Shown: in pieces, positions 1-9,731 of the stretch
Layout: the number at the start of each line of letters is the position of its first letter
Position numbering within the stretch: position 1 is the first letter of the stretch
From: Pseudomonadota bacterium
GTDB taxonomy: Bacteria > Pseudomonadota > Gammaproteobacteria > Steroidobacterales > Steroidobacteraceae
Assembly: GCA_021808195.1 (NCBI GenBank)
Contig: JAKBCE010000023.1
Coordinates: forward strand, 3,690-62,768
Reading direction: 5' to 3'
DNA: 59,079 nt
Notes under the pieces: generated by a model
The model's input: the letters and a program-made list of their open reading frames with translations, nothing else
What the model was told of the DNA's origin: nothing
Databases searched by the model: none
Made by a program: the position numbers and the translations under genes

Positions 1-2110
1 CGGTTTGGTTGATGCCCGAGACCGTGAGCGCACCGGTGTTCACCAGCGAGATGTCTCCACTGGTGCCGTTCGTGGCGTTGAACCCCCCGATCGCGTTCGC
101 TCCCCCGAGCACCGTGCCGCCGCTCGAACTCGTCGTGAGCGTGCCGGAAGTCACGATTTTGCCTGCAGTGCCGCTCTCACTGATTGCGCCTGAAGAGGTC
201 AAGGCGACCGCGCCGCCTTGGGTCGCCACTTCGTCCTGAAGTGCTATGGCGCCACCGCTGTTGTTCAGCGATACCTCACTTCCGGTGGTCGTGATTCCCG
301 ACACAGTCGTCCCGCCCGGAGGGGTCAGGGAACTCACGGTTACCGTGTCCCCGGTCCCACTGTCCGAGACGTAAACTCCATTGGTTGCGCTCGAATCACT
401 CGCGGCAAGACTGCTCAACCCCACGGTATCAATCGGAGCGGCAAGCGAGCCGATACCGCTCTGGGCCTGCATCACGAGCGATGGCGAGCCGCCGAGCGTC
501 AAAACCTCTCCTGATGCACTCGGCGAGATGGCACCGTGCGGCGCGTTGAGCACCAGTGCACCGTTGTTCGTGTAGGACCACGAGCTGTTCCAGGTGATGT
601 TTGCGGCAGAATTCAATGACAGCGCCGAAGCACTCTGTGTCGCAGGCTGTATCGCGACCGTGCCGTCCGCATTGGAGATCGTAATATCGCCGCTCGAGCT
701 CGAGAGAGAAACTTGCGCGGTACTCAGCTCGGTGCTGAGCGTCCCGTCGGTGACGGTCGAACTCGTGCCTGAGCCGTTGGCGCCATGCACGATGGAAATC
801 GTCGCCGGATCCAGAAGCAGCGTTCCGACTCGGCCCGCCGGCGCGCGCAAGTCAACTCCGCCCTGAAACTGAAGCGTCTGTCGGCCAGAAACTTCTGCCG
901 ACCCGCCGCTACCTTGTCCGCTTCCGCGGGCGGAGATGTGCCCGAGAAATTGCGTACTGCCGTTCGACCAGACCGTTACCTGACCACCGTTGCCATTATC
1001 CAAGGCATTCGCATTGATGGTGGCTCCCGCTCCGATGTGCGTCGCGGCTGAATCCTCGAGCCCCGGGTTCGCGCCGTGCGCGCCACCGCCAACATATACG
1101 CTGCCACCGCCGGCACCGCCGTTTGCATCAATGACGGAGTGTCCGTCGAGCGATACAGTTTTACCCAGGACTTCAACTGTTCCACCGATGGAACTCGCAC
1201 CCCTGCCGCTGGCATCGAGTGTTCCGCTGTTTGATACGGCGCCATCCGGGCCCGACAGCACGATCGTGCCGCCAATACGATCTATGTGACTAGCGCGCAC
1301 GATCCCGCTATTGTTGACGGCGGATGCAAACACGGCCTGGGTTGCCCGTGCGGTAAGCAGCACCTGTCCGCCATTCGCCTCAATACGTCCGGCATTTTGC
1401 ACCGCAGCACTGGCGTTCGTTGGATTGCTGTGAAGATCTCCGCTGACTTGCAGTCGCAGCAGGCCGCCTCCATAAAAATCCAGGGTCGCCACCTTGCCCG
1501 CCGCCATGGCGACCGTGCCGTAATCTGCCACCACGAGTCCGCTGTTAAGAACGGTGCCGCCGAGCAGCGCCACAGAGCCGCCGTTTGTCGCCCTGATCGT
1601 GCCGTCATTGATGACGGCGCCGGGTGCGCCGTTCAGGGCGCGAAACGAAAAATGCCCCGTGGCGGAATCGAAACCGGTCATCTCCAGAGAGCTCGCGATG
1701 AGCGAGCCGACGTTGAGCTCGGCACTGCGGCCGAACAGAATGCCGTTCGGATTGAGCAATACGATCCGGCCGTTCGCATCGATCTTGCCAAAGATCTGGC
1801 TCGGATTTGCATCCAGAATTTCATTGATTGCCACAGAGCTGGCCGAGGGCTGGGCAAACTGTACGGTGTCGCCGGCACCGACATTGAAGCTCTTCCAGGT
1901 CAACGTCAGCTGGTTCGAGAGCTGCTGGATCAGCGTTGTCGAGGAGCTGGGATGCAAAATGCTGCCGGTACCACTCGTCACGGCACCACCGCTCGGACCG
2001 GCCGCCAGGGCCGCTGGCACGCCCGCACCGAAGCCGATGGCCGTAGCCAAGCCCACTGTGACCGCGCGCAGCTCCCTGCGAATGAACAGTCGAATGGTCG
2101 GATTACCCAT
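1..2110 (-). CDS. Two-partner secretion exoprotein TpsA (filamentous hemagglutinin-like), 3' end outside window
   Basis: An open minus-strand frame of about 703 codons runs from an ATG at 2110 to the window edge, so only the N-terminal part is visible. It begins with a basic stretch and a hydrophobic, Ala-rich segment that reads as a signal peptide. The TPS secretion domain follows: the sequence around residue 130 contains NPNGILFG, the hallmark of TpsA hemagglutinin-type exoproteins, and repeated Gly/Ser/Asn-rich beta-helix turns fill the rest. In this family the N-terminal domain is recognised in the periplasm by its TpsB pore and the protein folds as a long right-handed beta-helix on or outside the cell. 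The tpsB partner lies 50 bases upstream in the same orientation. Adhesin, hemolysin or CdiA-type toxin roles cannot be separated because the C-terminus is missing. Confidence 0.9.
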   Translation of the reverse strand, partial: MGNPTIRLFIRRELRAVTVGLATAIGFGAGVPAALAAGPSGGAVTSGTGSILHPSSSTTLIQQLSNQLTLTWKSFNVGAGDTVQFAQPSASSVAINEILDANPSQIFGKIDANGRIVLLNPNGILFGRSAELNVGSLIASSLEMTGFDSATGHFSFRALNGAPGAVINDGTIRATNGGSVALLGGTVLNSGLVVADYGTVAMAAGKVATLDFYGGGLLRLQVSGDLHSNPTNASAAVQNAGRIEANGGQVLLTARATQAVFASAVNNSGIVRASHIDRIGGTIVLSGPDGAVSNSGTLDASGRGASSIGGTVEVLGKTVSLDGHSVIDANGGAGGGSVYVGGGAHGANPGLEDSAATHIGAGATINANALDNGNGGQVTVWSNGSTQFLGHISARGSGQGSGGSAEVSGRQTLQFQGGVDLRAPAGRVGTLLLDPATISIVHGANGSGTSSTVTDGTLSTELSTAQVSLSSSSGDITISNADGTVAIQPATQSASALSLNSAANITWNSSWSYTNNGALVLNAPHGAISPSASGEVLTLGGSPSLVMQAQSGIGSLAAPIDTVGLSSLAASDSSATNGVYVSDSGTGDTVTVSSLTPPGGTTVSGITTTGSEVSLNNSGGAIALQDEVATQGGAVALTSSGAISESGTAGKIVTSGTLTTSSSGGTVLGGANAIGGFNATNGTSGDISLVNTGALTVSGINQT

Positions 2111-2160
2111 TTAGCATCACCCCCGCCAGCCAGAATCGCCTAGTCGCGCTTCGCCTGGCG

Positions 2161-3966
2161 CTAGAAACTGATTCCCATCCTGAAGAAGTACTCCGGTCCG
2201 CTGCCGGTTCCCGGCAATCTGGCGGTCACCGGTGTCGCGACATCGACGCGTGCGAAAATTCGCCCGGGCACGTTGAATTGAACGGCGCCGCCCCAGCCGC
2301 CGAGATTCACGTAACGGGTATTTGTCGGTTCGGGGACGGACGTTGAAAAGCCATTCAGCCAGCCCGCTCCGTAATCGACGAATAGCGAGAACTGCAGCTC
2401 CTGGCCCCACGTACGGCCGCGAAACGCCGGCCGGTTCGCAAAGCCCGGCGCACCGACGATCAATTCCGCAGTTCCAATGAGTCCTTTGTCGACCAATTCC
2501 GTAGCGACGGGGTAGGCGCGCACGGCATCGGGACCGGCAAGCGAGAGCTGCTCGAGCGAGACCAGGGGATCGGTGCTCTCCTGTCCCTGTACGTGCAGCA
2601 GCAACGAGATGTTCGATGTGAGGCGCTGCAGGCGCTGAATGGAGAGCGCGACCTTATTGAACTGACCGGTGGCGCCGTAGCGGCTCGCGTTTGGATTGGC
2701 TGCGGGCTTGTACGTGCCGAGCGCGCCGAGCAGATTGTTAAAGCCGTGTACGTATGCGAGCAGCAGCTGGTTGATGCCGTGAAAGCGTGCATCGATCCGC
2801 GTCCACTTGTAATCCAGGCGCACCGTGCTCAGGTTGTCCTGGAAGAGCTTGGTTCCATCGGCCGTGAATGAGGCCCGCTTGACATCAAATGCGACGCCAA
2901 CGCTCGAACTGCCGAGACGGCTTGGTGAAAATTTGTGCTGATAACCAAGCTGCGCAATGGACGAATGTCCGGTCGCGTGCAGGAGTTGCAGGCTACCACT
3001 GAGCCCGCCGATCACGTAAGCATTCGTGTAATACGAGACGTCGAGAAAATCATTTGCGGTGAGTACCGGTACGGTGTAGGCGGCCCCGCCATATGTGCCG
3101 TGCTCACTGTGGTGCTGCGGGTCGAATTCATACATTCCGGAGAACTGCAGCTTATCGGCGAGACCGAACGGGTCGTTCAACGTGACGCCGATCTGCGCTC
3201 GATACTTCCCCGAGACTCCCACGCCTTCGTTGTCGATGGAGAAATTTCCGTTTGCACGAGCCACTTTCTGTACCCGCAGCGTCAGATCGCTGGTGCCAAG
3301 TCGGCGGCCGGCAGACAGTACGCCAAATGCGCTCACGCCAGGGTAGCCGTTGATGGTCAACAGGGCTGACTCGATCGCATCTTTGTTGATCGGTTGCCCT
3401 AGCAGGGTTTTCAATGGACGGCGCAGCACGCGCTTCGAGTAACCCCTGTTGCCGATGATGCGTACGCCCGCAAGCGTTGCCGGAAGCACCTCGACCGTCA
3501 CGACACCGTTCACGACGGTCTGCGCCGGCACGAAGGCCTGGGCGAGCACCAGGCCTTTGCTGTGGTAATAATTGGCCACTTCCGCAGCGATCGCCTGCAA
3601 CTGGTTGATCGCATAGCCCCGCGGGGGCTGCTTGGCCAGTGCTCGAGCCAGAATGCGCTCGGCCGCTGCAACGCGAATGCCGTATTGTGGCATGTCATGC
3701 ACGCCGATCAGATGGAATGCCTTGACGAGAAGTTTCGGCCCCTGCGTCAGGCCGAATGGGCGCTCGTTGACCCCCGGGATGACCAAGCGCGGCACGGGCG
3801 GGGTGAGCGCTGGCGAGGTGCTCTGGGGGGTCGGCGGCAGCACGCCATTGGATGGAGCCAGCGGGAACGCCTGCACCACTGCATTGTGCACCGCTGCCGA
3901 TGCCAGCCAAGTCATGGCCAGAAGCAACGCTCGATTGTTACTGATGGAAAGCTTGTCGAAACGCAC
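2161..3966 (-). CDS. TpsB outer-membrane transporter (ShlB/FhaC/HecB family)
   Basis: About 601 residues. After a signal peptide (hydrophobic segment followed by a VVQA-type cleavage region) and a Pro-rich linker, a POTRA_2-like region spans roughly residues 75-230 and a 16-strand ShlB-type beta-barrel fills the rest, ending in Phe (GISF) as expected for Bam-inserted barrels. TpsB proteins sit in the outer membrane and export the cognate TpsA, whose gene follows after 50 bases. The frame stays open upstream to 4089. I chose the GTG at 3966, which sits behind a GGGGGAA purine tract and gives a proper basic signal-peptide start; an ATG at 3915 would shorten the signal sequence. The gene lies downstream of the T6SS regulatory genes, separated by about 165 bases, so it may have its own promoter. 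Confidence 0.9.
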   Translation of the reverse strand: MRFDKLSISNNRALLLAMTWLASAAVHNAVVQAFPLAPSNGVLPPTPQSTSPALTPPVPRLVIPGVNERPFGLTQGPKLLVKAFHLIGVHDMPQYGIRVAAAERILARALAKQPPRGYAINQLQAIAAEVANYYHSKGLVLAQAFVPAQTVVNGVVTVEVLPATLAGVRIIGNRGYSKRVLRRPLKTLLGQPINKDAIESALLTINGYPGVSAFGVLSAGRRLGTSDLTLRVQKVARANGNFSIDNEGVGVSGKYRAQIGVTLNDPFGLADKLQFSGMYEFDPQHHSEHGTYGGAAYTVPVLTANDFLDVSYYTNAYVIGGLSGSLQLLHATGHSSIAQLGYQHKFSPSRLGSSSVGVAFDVKRASFTADGTKLFQDNLSTVRLDYKWTRIDARFHGINQLLLAYVHGFNNLLGALGTYKPAANPNASRYGATGQFNKVALSIQRLQRLTSNISLLLHVQGQESTDPLVSLEQLSLAGPDAVRAYPVATELVDKGLIGTAELIVGAPGFANRPAFRGRTWGQELQFSLFVDYGAGWLNGFSTSVPEPTNTRYVNLGGWGGAVQFNVPGRIFARVDVATPVTARLPGTGSGPEYFFRMGISF

Positions 3967-4131
3967 GAGGTCCGTTCCCCCGGAACCGGGTCTTAAGCGC
4001 GTGTGCCCGGCCCTCTGCTGGCGCTTTTTTCGGCGCGCGCCGCGTTGATTCTTGGCTCGTTGCGAGCGCCGGTACGTTAGCCCGTCCAATGCGGCTTTGC
4101 AAGCGACCCATGGTATCGGCCGGGCGCAGAA

Positions 4132-4827
4132 TTAGCGCTCGGGGCGTGCTGGCGCAACAGGCGGATTCACTGCGATTGCAAGTGTTCTCGCCAGGGCCGC
4201 CAGCGGGCTTTTGGAGGGAGTAATCGGTGTGCTCGACAGTGCCTGCTGTTGGCGCAGCCGTTCGCGCACGCTATCCATGACGGCAGCGAACCAATCGGTG
4301 TCACGGTCCGCTGCGATGCGAGCCGGTCCGAGCCGAATGAGTGCGGCAGTCACAGCCCGCATGTGAGCATCGCTCCAGTGGCGCTCGGACAGCAGAGGGC
4401 GCAGCAGCTCGCGCACTGGGTCGGCGGACGGCTTGCGCAGCCGCCGCTGCAGGACGCGGCTGGATGCAGGCGCCGGGACGGGACTTTTCATGGCGGTCCA
4501 CACCAAGAGCGAGAGCAAAATCGCGAGCAGCGCAGCGAGCGCACTCAGCACCGCGATTCGCCTGGCGCGGTGCGCCGTCGGCAGGCTGCGCGCCGCGCCA
4601 GGCGGCAGGTGCGCGGCGGTTGACGGCCTGATGCTCCGCGGCTGGGTCGTGATTTCGAACTCGGAAACTTCCGGCGCGCTGCCGTTCTCCACGGAGCGCT
4701 GCCGTGTGTCCGGGTCCGATCCGTCGAGCAGGGGCGCGCGCAGCCGCCGATAGGTTTCGCGACTGATGCGTCCGTCCAGATGCTCGCGACCGAGGGCGCG
4801 CAGCCTGTCAGTGATGTCTGCTCTCAT
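4132..4827 (-). CDS. Unknown membrane protein with SHOCT-like N-terminus, T6SS-linked
   Basis: 231 residues from the ATG at 4827, which follows a GGGGAGG run. The first 35 residues form a short amphipathic helical unit (LRALGREHLDGRISRETY) resembling SHOCT-type oligomerisation modules. A Pro/Ser-rich linker follows, then one strong transmembrane segment (around residues 93-115, AVLSALAALLAILLSLLVW), and a charged helical C-terminal half. I do not recognise a named family. It starts 17 bases after the kinase stop codon, so it is almost certainly co-transcribed with the kinase/phosphatase/TagF genes and may be a membrane partner of the phosphorylation switch. That role is inferred from position only. 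Confidence 0.7.
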   Translation of the reverse strand: MRADITDRLRALGREHLDGRISRETYRRLRAPLLDGSDPDTRQRSVENGSAPEVSEFEITTQPRSIRPSTAAHLPPGAARSLPTAHRARRIAVLSALAALLAILLSLLVWTAMKSPVPAPASSRVLQRRLRKPSADPVRELLRPLLSERHWSDAHMRAVTAALIRLGPARIAADRDTDWFAAVMDSVRERLRQQQALSSTPITPSKSPLAALARTLAIAVNPPVAPARPER

Positions 4828-4844
4828 CCTCCCCTGCCGGCCGG

Positions 4845-7800
4845 CTATTGGATCTGCCGCACCACTCGAAAACCGGTCACCGCCGAGGGCGCGCCGCTTT
4901 GCGGCCGCGCCGCACGCGGTGTGCACTCAGAGAAGCTGTCACGGTAATCGCCACCGCGTGCCTGCAGTTGGCTGCCGTGGCGGACCCATTGCTGGACATT
5001 GCCATAGGGATTGTATAGGCCCCACGCATTCGGGGAACCGGAGTTGACCGGCAGCAGCGATGCGGCAACGCCGGGTTTGCGGCAGTTCGCATTCTCCATC
5101 GGCGCGCCCTTCGCACCGGCATCCGCCGCATAAACATACTGCGCGGCGGTCGGCAGCCTGTAGATCGCCCCTGTTTCCCGCGACAGCCAGTGCAGGTACT
5201 GTCTGGCCTGCCCAATCGAAATCGACGTGACCGGCAGATTCGGCGAGGCGGTGCTCGGCGCGCACTTTCCGCTCGCATCGCAGTAGCGTGCAAAATCAGC
5301 ATTGCTGACCGTGTAGCGGCCGATGGCAAACGGATGACCGCCGGGCGGCGCCGGCACCACCACCAGGATCGGTCCACGCGCGCCCGCGATCCGATCCCAG
5401 CAGCTTGCCCGGGGGTTGGCCCCCGCACCGACAAGCTCCGGATTTGCGCAGCTGTGCAGCGCGGGCGGGCCCGCGAGGACAGGGTGAGATATTGCGGGTG
5501 TCGAACGGGCAACTGGCATCGCAGGCGCCGTTTGCGCGGGCGCGAGCGGGCGTGCCCGTTCGGGCGTCGTCGAGGCGCTGCGCACAGCAGGCGTGGCGAC
5601 CGATTGAGACTGTGCAGGCGCGCTTGGTGGTGGTGGCGTTGCTCGCGCGAATGTCTTGTCATTCGGGAAGAGACTGTGGCCGATGGCCATCAGGTGCGCC
5701 GCAGCGCTCGGATTTGCCGTTCCGGCGAGTCGTGCCGCAAAGTCGCGCTCAAGTGCCCGCATGAGCGCCCTCGCCTCCACGGGGGATTGCTGTGACGCCT
5801 GTGTGATCTGCGCGCGGACGCGGGCGAGATCCTTCTGGTCGACCCTGCGCATGGCGTGCTCGAGACTCACATAGCCGGCATAGCGCTGCGCCGCGGCGGC
5901 CAGGGGAGCGAAGGTGGGCACAGTCGCACGGCCCTTGGCAACGAGACGTGCCGCCTCGGCAAAGCGGCCATCGAGGGCCGCGCTGGCGGCGAGGCGCAGA
6001 TAGGCCGCACCGAGTGCGGCGGGTGCATCGACGGTGAGAAACGAACTCTGAGGCGGCAAACGCCCCTGCAGCACGTGCAGCGATGCGAGCGCTTCGCCGA
6101 CGTTGTTCGCTGCGGCCTGCAGCCGAAGCTTCTGCTCGATCGCTTCGGTCTGCGCCTGCTGCTGTTGCGTCATCTCCTGGGCGGCGAGGCGTGCACGGGC
6201 CGCCGTCAGCGACTTAAGTGCCTGAGCGTACTGCGATGGCGGTACCCCGTAAGTCTGGGCGCGCGCGAGCATCTGTCCGGCCGCATGCAACTGGCCGGTG
6301 CGGCGCAAATGGTTCGATTGCTCGAGGTAATCGGCCGCGGCCTGCGCTCGCGTTCGGCTGAAGAAAGGATCGCTCGCCGCAAGATACACTCGCAGTTCAC
6401 TCTGCCGCGCACGCAACTTCATGTCCCACAGTGCCGGGGTGGTCCCTGGACCCTCTTTGAGCAAGATCGCAACATCACTCTGCAGCTCGGCGCTGCGTGC
6501 CGCCCGCATTCGAGCCACTTGCGCGGCCCGGTTCGGGCCACGCAATCTCGCCATCGCCAACTGGTCACGTTCGCGCTCCACGAACGCGGCAGAAGCAAGC
6601 GAGGCATATCGCTTTAGGAGGCCCTGTGCATCGGCGTAAGCCTGGTGCTTCTCGAGTCGCTCCAATCGGGGCGCCAGCTGCAGCTCGCTGTAGTGCTGAA
6701 CCGCGCTCAGCACCGGATCTTGCGGCGCGTTGACACGCAGAGCCGTCACGTCCTGCTGAAGGGCGAGCAAGCCTTTCAACGACGGTTGCCTCTTCAGCAA
6801 TGCGCGCAACGACTGCTCACTGTGCGCGATCTGGGTACTCGTCTGCTGCGCCTGGACGGTAGCGCGCACGCGCTCCTCCAGGTTAAGCAGCATCGGATTG
6901 GACGGCGCGCTCGATAGCGCGCTCGTGAGCAGCTGGGCAGCAAGCCCCGTATCGGCGTGTGCGAGCGCAAGCCGCGCCTGGGTTGCGAATGCGCCCGGCA
7001 GACGCGGATCATGCAGCAACGCGCTGTGCGGATCGATGCGGCGCACCGCCGCAAGTACCGCCTCGACGTTGTCCGGAGCCTGCGCCGGGATGAGCCGGCC
7101 GGCGGTGAGATCCGCATCGAACAGGTTGCTCTCTCGTTCGAGCGCATTGCTCGCATCACTGGCGACCTGCTGCGCGATGCGCTGCGCGTCGGCATAATCC
7201 GGCAGATACTTAAGCAGCTGGTGCGCGAACGCCCCAGCACTGAAGTAGTTGCCCTCAGCCTCTGCTTTGCGAATTCGCCGCTGATAGAAGTGAATCAAGC
7301 CGTCGCGCGCACCGCGGTCGGCGAAGATAGCGTCGCGTCCGGTGCGTGACAGCCGGTCGATCGCCGGCAGAAGTGCCGCGATCCGGGTGCCGTTACCACT
7401 GCGCAGCGCAGTCAGCCAGCGCTGGCGCTGATAGCGCTGCAGCTGTCCTGGCACAACCACGATCGCCACCACTACCGCTGCCACCAGGGCAACCCCAATT
7501 CCGCCGTAGAGCGCTGCCGATCGTTTCGGCGGCAGCAGGCCATTCAGCAACTCGATTGCAGAGGCGCTGCGCTGCTCGCGCTTGAAGGCCAGCCCGCGCC
7601 TCAAGGCTCGCCATTGGCCCCTCGAGAGGCCGTCTGGGCGCTGCGGCGTCAGCTGTGCATCGCGCGCTTGTACCGCGGACTTGCGTCCGAAAGGATGGCG
7701 GCCCGTCAGCAGCTCGTAGGTGACGCAGGCGATAGCGTAGACATCGTCGCGCACATCGGGTTCCAGACCCTCGATCATCTCGCAGCTGGCGTACGCTGGT

Positions 7801-8849
7801 GTCAGCCCGCCGAGCGTGCCAGCATCGAAAACCGTTACCGAGCCGGTCGCCTGGTCGTTTTGTTTCGCCGCGCGAGCGATCCCGAAATCAAATACTTTCA
7901 CCACACCATCGCGTGTCAGGAATGCGTTGGCGGGCTTGAAGTCCGAATGTACGATGCCGCGCTCGTGTGCATAGGCCATGGCACGACAAATGTCGCGAGT
8001 GATGCGTAATGCCCGGTCCTTGCCAAGACCGGCGTTGCCGGCTTGCTTGATGACACGATCGAGCGGTTCGCCGTCGAGTAGCTCCATGGTCATGAACACG
8101 TTCGAGCCGTCGCGATCAAAATCGCCGACGGTGACCACGTTCGGATGGGCCAGGCTCTGCGACTTGCGAAACTCGCGCTGAAGCGCCTTGAGGGACTCCG
8201 GATGACGCTTGAACTCATCATTCAGAATCTTCAGCGCCACGTAGGGATTGCGATCCTGAGCCTCCTCCATGCGCAAATCGCGCGACTTGAACACGATGCC
8301 CATGCCACCGCGCCCGATTTCCTCCTCGAGGATGAATCGCTCCTTCAGCACGCTGCCCACGGTGAGGGGCGCGGTCGATCGCGCCCATTGGGTCGGATCG
8401 GTCCAATTCGAGCTGCCGCCACTGGTATCAGACCGAGCCGCGCTCTGCGGTCGCTCGCTCGGCTCGCGGCCCGAATCGGAGTGCATCGGGCGCGCGCGCA
8501 GGCGGGTGAGCTGCGCATCAGAGTGCATCGCGGGCGGTAGGTTGGGGTTCGCCGGGCTCGCACGAAAGCGGGTCGGTTCAACCTCGCTTGCTCCGGACGG
8601 CTCGGCACTGGCCTTCGGTGCCCGTAGGATCGTCTGGACGGCGGGCGCCGCGGCCTCGATAGCCTGCACGAGCGTACGCTGCGCATCCGGTGAGATGCGT
8701 CCAGCGCGAAGCAGTGCATCCACCGCGGCGCGATACCCAGACGCCTGCTGCGGCTCGCTCGCAAGACTGGCCGCGAGCACGCGCTGCAAGGTCTCGAAGT
8801 CGGCTTGACCGGTCGCGTAGGCCGCCAGCGTTTCCCGAAATCCGCTCAT
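4845..8849 (-). CDS. Ser/Thr protein kinase with C-terminal FGE/sulfatase-modifying-like domain (PpkA-type T6SS kinase)
   Basis: 1334 residues. Kinase domain about residues 171-430: Gly loop GRGGMG, VALK lysine K207, catalytic loop HSDFKPAN with D303 and N308 (an HSD, non-RD variant), and DFG at 321-323. A single transmembrane helix follows near 448-467, so the kinase is cytoplasmic and the remaining ~870 residues should be periplasmic. Residues ~470-1080 are Ala/Gln-rich helices like TPR/solenoid repeats; the last ~200 residues match the formylglycine-generating-enzyme fold (IGRYTVSNADFARYC; RLPTAAQY; GLYNPYGNVQQW; RGGDYRDSF). In T6SSs such kinases phosphorylate the FHA protein to trigger TssM-dependent assembly. 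The ATG at 8849 overlaps the phosphatase stop (ATGA); the frame remains open upstream but only with shadow sequence. The paired FGE active-site cysteines are not evident. Confidence 0.9.
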   Translation of the reverse strand: MSGFRETLAAYATGQADFETLQRVLAASLASEPQQASGYRAAVDALLRAGRISPDAQRTLVQAIEAAAPAVQTILRAPKASAEPSGASEVEPTRFRASPANPNLPPAMHSDAQLTRLRARPMHSDSGREPSERPQSAARSDTSGGSSNWTDPTQWARSTAPLTVGSVLKERFILEEEIGRGGMGIVFKSRDLRMEEAQDRNPYVALKILNDEFKRHPESLKALQREFRKSQSLAHPNVVTVGDFDRDGSNVFMTMELLDGEPLDRVIKQAGNAGLGKDRALRITRDICRAMAYAHERGIVHSDFKPANAFLTRDGVVKVFDFGIARAAKQNDQATGSVTVFDAGTLGGLTPAYASCEMIEGLEPDVRDDVYAIACVTYELLTGRHPFGRKSAVQARDAQLTPQRPDGLSRGQWRALRRGLAFKREQRSASAIELLNGLLPPKRSAALYGGIGVALVAAVVVAIVVVPGQLQRYQRQRWLTALRSGNGTRIAALLPAIDRLSRTGRDAIFADRGARDGLIHFYQRRIRKAEAEGNYFSAGAFAHQLLKYLPDYADAQRIAQQVASDASNALERESNLFDADLTAGRLIPAQAPDNVEAVLAAVRRIDPHSALLHDPRLPGAFATQARLALAHADTGLAAQLLTSALSSAPSNPMLLNLEERVRATVQAQQTSTQIAHSEQSLRALLKRQPSLKGLLALQQDVTALRVNAPQDPVLSAVQHYSELQLAPRLERLEKHQAYADAQGLLKRYASLASAAFVERERDQLAMARLRGPNRAAQVARMRAARSAELQSDVAILLKEGPGTTPALWDMKLRARQSELRVYLAASDPFFSRTRAQAAADYLEQSNHLRRTGQLHAAGQMLARAQTYGVPPSQYAQALKSLTAARARLAAQEMTQQQQAQTEAIEQKLRLQAAANNVGEALASLHVLQGRLPPQSSFLTVDAPAALGAAYLRLAASAALDGRFAEAARLVAKGRATVPTFAPLAAAAQRYAGYVSLEHAMRRVDQKDLARVRAQITQASQQSPVEARALMRALERDFAARLAGTANPSAAAHLMAIGHSLFPNDKTFARATPPPPSAPAQSQSVATPAVRSASTTPERARPLAPAQTAPAMPVARSTPAISHPVLAGPPALHSCANPELVGAGANPRASCWDRIAGARGPILVVVPAPPGGHPFAIGRYTVSNADFARYCDASGKCAPSTASPNLPVTSISIGQARQYLHWLSRETGAIYRLPTAAQYVYAADAGAKGAPMENANCRKPGVAASLLPVNSGSPNAWGLYNPYGNVQQWVRHGSQLQARGGDYRDSFSECTPRAARPQSGAPSAVTGFRVVRQIQ

Positions 8850-9586
8850 GCGCGCGAGAACTCCACCACAACGGCTGATACATTGTCCTGGCACGCCCCG
8901 CCAAGCGCCTCCCTGAGCAGCGCGTGGCACACCTCTTGTGGATCGCGCGCTCCCAGCAGGGCCGCGAGCCGATCCCCAGCCACCTCTTTGTACAGCCCGT
9001 CGCTGCAAATCAGATAGCGATCGCGGTCTTGAAGTTCGTGCAGCTCCAAATCGAGGTAGAGTTTCTCCGTGCCGCCCACCGCGCGCGTGATGACGTTCTG
9101 CGCGGCGTGTCGACTCGCACCCGCCGCATCGAGTGCACCCTCATCGAGCAGTTCCTGCACTTCGCTGTGATCGCGCGTGATGCAGCTCAAGCACCCCGTG
9201 CGCCAGCGGTAGATACGGCTGTCACCTGCCCAGACGCTCAGGCAGCGGTCCGCAAATGCAAGCAGTATTGCAACCGTGCTGCCACAGACTCGACCATCCT
9301 CAAGCGATTTTCGATACAGGCGCTCGTTCACGCACTGCATACGGTCTTCCACATCATCCAACAGCTCACTCAGTCGATCGCGCCGGCTGACACCGCAGAG
9401 TGCCTCGACGATCATCCGGCTTGCAAGGTCCCCGGCATTGTGGCCGCCCATGCCATCGGCGACCGCCCACAACCCCACCCCTGGCAGATCCGAAACAGCG
9501 TCCTCATTGTGATCGCGCACATTTCCCTGTGCCGTGACGGCGGCCGATCGCCATGTGAATCCGTTGATGTTCGGCTCCTTCAGCAT
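8846..9586 (-). CDS. pppA: PP2C-family protein phosphatase (PppA/Stp1-type, T6SS)
   Basis: 246 residues from the ATG at 9586. All PP2C metal-site motifs are visible: RDHNEDA near residue 24, VADGMGGHNAGD with the Asp at 44, AGDSRIYRW mid-protein, CSDGLYKEV, and DNVSAVVVEF at the C-terminus. It should remove phosphate from the FHA protein that the downstream kinase phosphorylates, switching T6SS firing off. It overlaps the kinase start by four bases (ATGA). The frame extends further upstream to a TTG at 9724, only 7 bases after the tagF stop; that would add 46 residues including a CPGCGFSGC cluster, but family length and the usual N-terminus favour 9586. Confidence 0.9.
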   Translation of the reverse strand: MLKEPNINGFTWRSAAVTAQGNVRDHNEDAVSDLPGVGLWAVADGMGGHNAGDLASRMIVEALCGVSRRDRLSELLDDVEDRMQCVNERLYRKSLEDGRVCGSTVAILLAFADRCLSVWAGDSRIYRWRTGCLSCITRDHSEVQELLDEGALDAAGASRHAAQNVITRAVGGTEKLYLDLELHELQDRDRYLICSDGLYKEVAGDRLAALLGARDPQEVCHALLREALGGACQDNVSAVVVEFSRA

Positions 9587-9731
9587 GAGCACCGGACACC
9601 CGCTAAATCCGCAGCCTGGACAATACGACTGCAACCCGGATCGCCCCCACCGCGAGCCGCCTTGCGCCCTCGGCCGTCGCCTCCTTCCGGGCCAACGCTC
9701 TGCTGCATCAGAGTGATACGCCAAGCGACGC

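Noticed and set aside
1..2110. Contact-dependent inhibition toxin CdiA
   Set aside because: Only the N-terminal TPS and repeat region is in view; no toxin or immunity gene can be seen, and tpsB precedes tpsA as in ordinary TPS systems too.
9587..9724. 46-residue N-terminal extension of the phosphatase with a Cys cluster
   Set aside because: Depends on a TTG start, lacks similarity to PP2C N-termini, and family proteins begin near the 9586 ATG; kept only as an alternative.
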